Source: Urophycis tenuis (Eukaryota; Chordata; Actinopteri; Gadiformes; Phycidae). From it: a DNA stretch of 64,000 bases. Location of the stretch: positions 7,501 to 71,500 of the forward strand of contig JAXIVH010000105.1 in NCBI GenBank assembly GCA_036785325.1, given 5' to 3'. Below the pieces are notes generated by a model. The model did no database searches. It saw nothing but the letters and a program-made list of their open reading frames with translations, and was not told the origin of the DNA. The translations under genes were made by a program, and so were the position numbers. Shown here one piece after another: positions 62,001 through 64,000 of the stretch; position 1 is the first letter of the stretch, and the number at the start of each line of letters is the position of its first letter.

Positions 62001-64000
62001 TATAAAACAAAACAAAAAAAAAAATCATAACAGACCCCACACCCTTCACTGAGCCAGGATTGGAAATTTCTAGCCACCCGGGTGTGGGCTTTATAAAAAA
62101 AAATAAAAAAAAATCATAACAGACCCCCCCCCCCCCATCACTGAGCCAGGATTGGAAATTTCTAGCCACCTCGGGTGTGGGCTTTATAAAAAAAAAATAA
62201 AAATAAAAAATCATAACACACCCCACCCCCATCACTGAGCCAGGATTGGAAATGTCTAGCCACCCCGGGTGTGGGCTTGATAAAAAAAATAAAATAATAA
62301 AAAATCATAACAGACCCCCCCCCCCCCCCCATCACTGAGCCAGGATTGGAAATTTCTAGCCACCTCGGGTGTTGGCTTTATAAAAAAAAAAATAAAATAA
62401 AAAATCATAACAGACCCAACCCCCATCACTGAGCCAGGATCGGAAATTTCTAGCCACCCTGGGTGTGGGCTTTATAAAAAAAAAATAAAAAAAATAAAAA
62501 TCATAACAGACCCCACCCCCATCACAGAGCCAGGATTGGAAATTTCTAGCCACCCCGGGGGTGGGCTTTATAAAAAAATAAATAAATAAATAAATCACAA
62601 CAGACCCCCCCCATCACTGAGCCAGGATTGGAACTTTCTAGCCACCCCGGGTGTGGGCTTTATAAAAAAAAAAAAAAAAAAATGATAACAAATCCCCCAC
62701 CATCACTGAATCAGGATTGAAAATTTCTAGCCACCCCGGGTGTGGGCTTTATAAAAAAAAATAAAAAATAAAAAATCATAACACACCCCACCCCCATCAC
62801 TGAGCCAGGATTGGAAATTTCTAGCCACCCCGGGGGTGGGCTTTATAAAAAAAAAAAAATAATAAAAAAAATCACAACAGACCCCCCCCCCCCCCCCCAT
62901 CACTGAGCCAGGATTGGAAATTTCTAGCCACCCCGGGTGTGGGCTTTATAAAAAAAAAAAATAAAAAAAATCACAACAGACCCCCCCCCATCACTGAGCC
63001 AGGATTGGAAATTTCTAGCCACCCCGGGTGTGGGCTTTATAAAAAAAATAAAAAAAATAAAATCACAACAGACCCCCCCCCCCATCACTGATACAGGATT
63101 GGAAATTTCTAGCCACCCCGGGTGTGGGCTTTATAAAACAAAAAAAACAAAAAAATCATAACAGACCCCACCCCCATCACTGAGCCAGGATTGGAAATTT
63201 CTAGCCACCTGGGTGTGGGCTTTATAAAAATAAAAATAAAAAATCATAACAGACCCCCCCCCATCACTGAGCCAGGATTTGAAATTTCTAGCCACCCCGG
63301 ATGTGGGCTTTATAAACAAATATAAAAAAATAAAAAATCATAACAGACCCCACCCCCATCACTGAGCCAGGATTGGAAATTTCTAGCCACCCCGGGGGTG
63401 GGCTTTATAAAAAAATAATTAAAAAAAACAAATTCATAACAGACCCAACCCCCATCACTGAGCCAGGATTGGAAATTTCTAGCCACCCCGGGGGTGGGCT
63501 TTATAAAAAAATAAATAAATAAATAAATCACAACAGACCCCCCCATCACTGAGCCAGGATTGGAACTTTCTAGCCACCCCGGGTGTGGGCTTTATAAAAA
63601 AAAAAAAAAAAATGATAACAAATCCCCCACCATCACTGAATCAGGATTAAAAATTTCTAGCCACCCCGGGTGTGGGCTTTATAAAAAAAAAAAAAAAAAA
63701 AAAAATCATAACACACCCCACCCCCATCACTGAGCCAGGATTGGAAATTTCTAGCCACCCCGGGTGTGGGCTTTATAAACAAATATAAAAAAATAAAAAA
63801 TCATAACAGACCCCACCCCCATCACAGAGTCAGGATTGGAAATTTCTAGCCACCCCGGGGGTGGGCTTTATAAAAAAAAAAAAATTAAAAAAAATCACAA
63901 CAGACCCCCCCCCCCCCCCCCCATCACTGAGCCAGGATTGGAAATTTCTAGCCACCCCGGGGGTGGGCTTTATAAAAAAATAATTAAAAAAAACAAATTC

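Larger units (their letters stand above)
19019..64000 (+). repeat. Satellite array, right arm (same monomer family)
   Basis: This continues the same satellite in the same orientation, starting with the second half of the monomer split by the LINE (AGCCACCCCGGG at 19019) and running off the window end inside an A-rich spacer. No gene, RNA or second transposon interrupts it. It contains the most extensive higher-order structure of the window, listed separately. Additional monomer subtypes here include one with TGATAACAAAT in place of TCATAACAGAC followed by CACTGAATCAGG, and one with a 5-bp ACCCC duplication in the core. Some spacers carry (AT)n, (AAT)n or T-runs in place of the usual A-rich sequence. 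Confidence 0.97.

Noticed and set aside
1..64000. CRISPR-like pattern of conserved ~55-bp units with variable ~45-bp intervals
   Set aside because: The intervals are A-tracts and C-tracts, not unique spacers; there are no cas genes, and the LINE indicates a eukaryotic genome.
1..64000. Telomeric or subtelomeric repeat, because of the C/A-rich strand
   Set aside because: No CCCTAA or other telomere units occur; the period is about 100 bp.
1..64000. CENP-B box in the core
   Set aside because: The core contains TTGGAA but not the flanking TTCG and CGGGA parts of the box at the required spacing.
1..64000. SINE- or tRNA-derived monomer with an internal pol III promoter
   Set aside because: No convincing A box or B box (GGTTCGANNCC-type) is visible in the core.

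Overview
The window is almost entirely one satellite DNA array, cut open once by a 3.4-kb non-LTR retrotransposon (LINE). I see no single-copy host gene, no tRNA or rRNA gene and no bacterial or viral gene. The LINE has the domain order and tail of the RTE clade (AP-endonuclease, reverse transcriptase, almost no 3' UTR, short tandem-repeat tail). It closely resembles a family I know as abundant in teleost fish, so a fish genome, probably a centromeric, pericentromeric or other heterochromatic block, is the best guess. The species cannot be named from this sequence.

Layout. 1-15648: satellite. 15649-19018: the LINE, in plus orientation, inside a satellite monomer. 19019-64000: satellite again. 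Both window ends fall inside monomers, so the array is longer than 64 kb. The monomer is about 85-130 bp, roughly 600 copies by estimate. It has a conserved core of about 55 bp (anchors GCCAGGATTGG, GAAATTTCTAGCC, ACCCCGGGTGTGGG, CTTTATAAAA), then an A-rich spacer of variable length, a short conserved TCATAACAGACCCC, and a C-tract of about 3-24 bases leading into the next core. The plus strand is therefore extremely rich in A and C, and the minus strand in T and G.

The array has a higher-order structure. Distinctive monomer variants recur in the same order in long blocks: a tandem pair of about 2.0-2.1 kb (4505-8645); patchwork repeats of about 0.95 kb (10832-13260) and 0.6 kb (14231-15226); a 7.3-kb unit (about 21045-28345) followed head-to-tail by a second version expanded to about 13.2 kb (28345-41505) by nested duplications of about 0.97, 4.6 and 1.15 kb; and a 0.95-1.35-kb module repeated four times (about 50000-55130), flanked by a 6.2-kb-spaced duplication. 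Block copies differ by few substitutions and mainly by homopolymer length, which points to recent unequal exchange or replication-based amplification plus slippage.

The LINE copy is dead in its present form. Its single polyprotein frame is split by a TGA at 17291-17293 and by a frameshift near 17415-17433. The endonuclease and reverse transcriptase domains on either side are otherwise well preserved. Many stop-free frames across the satellite are by-products of the repeat and are not reported as genes. No undescribed protein-coding system is visible. The parts worth following up are the satellite's composition and architecture and the unusual LINE junctions.
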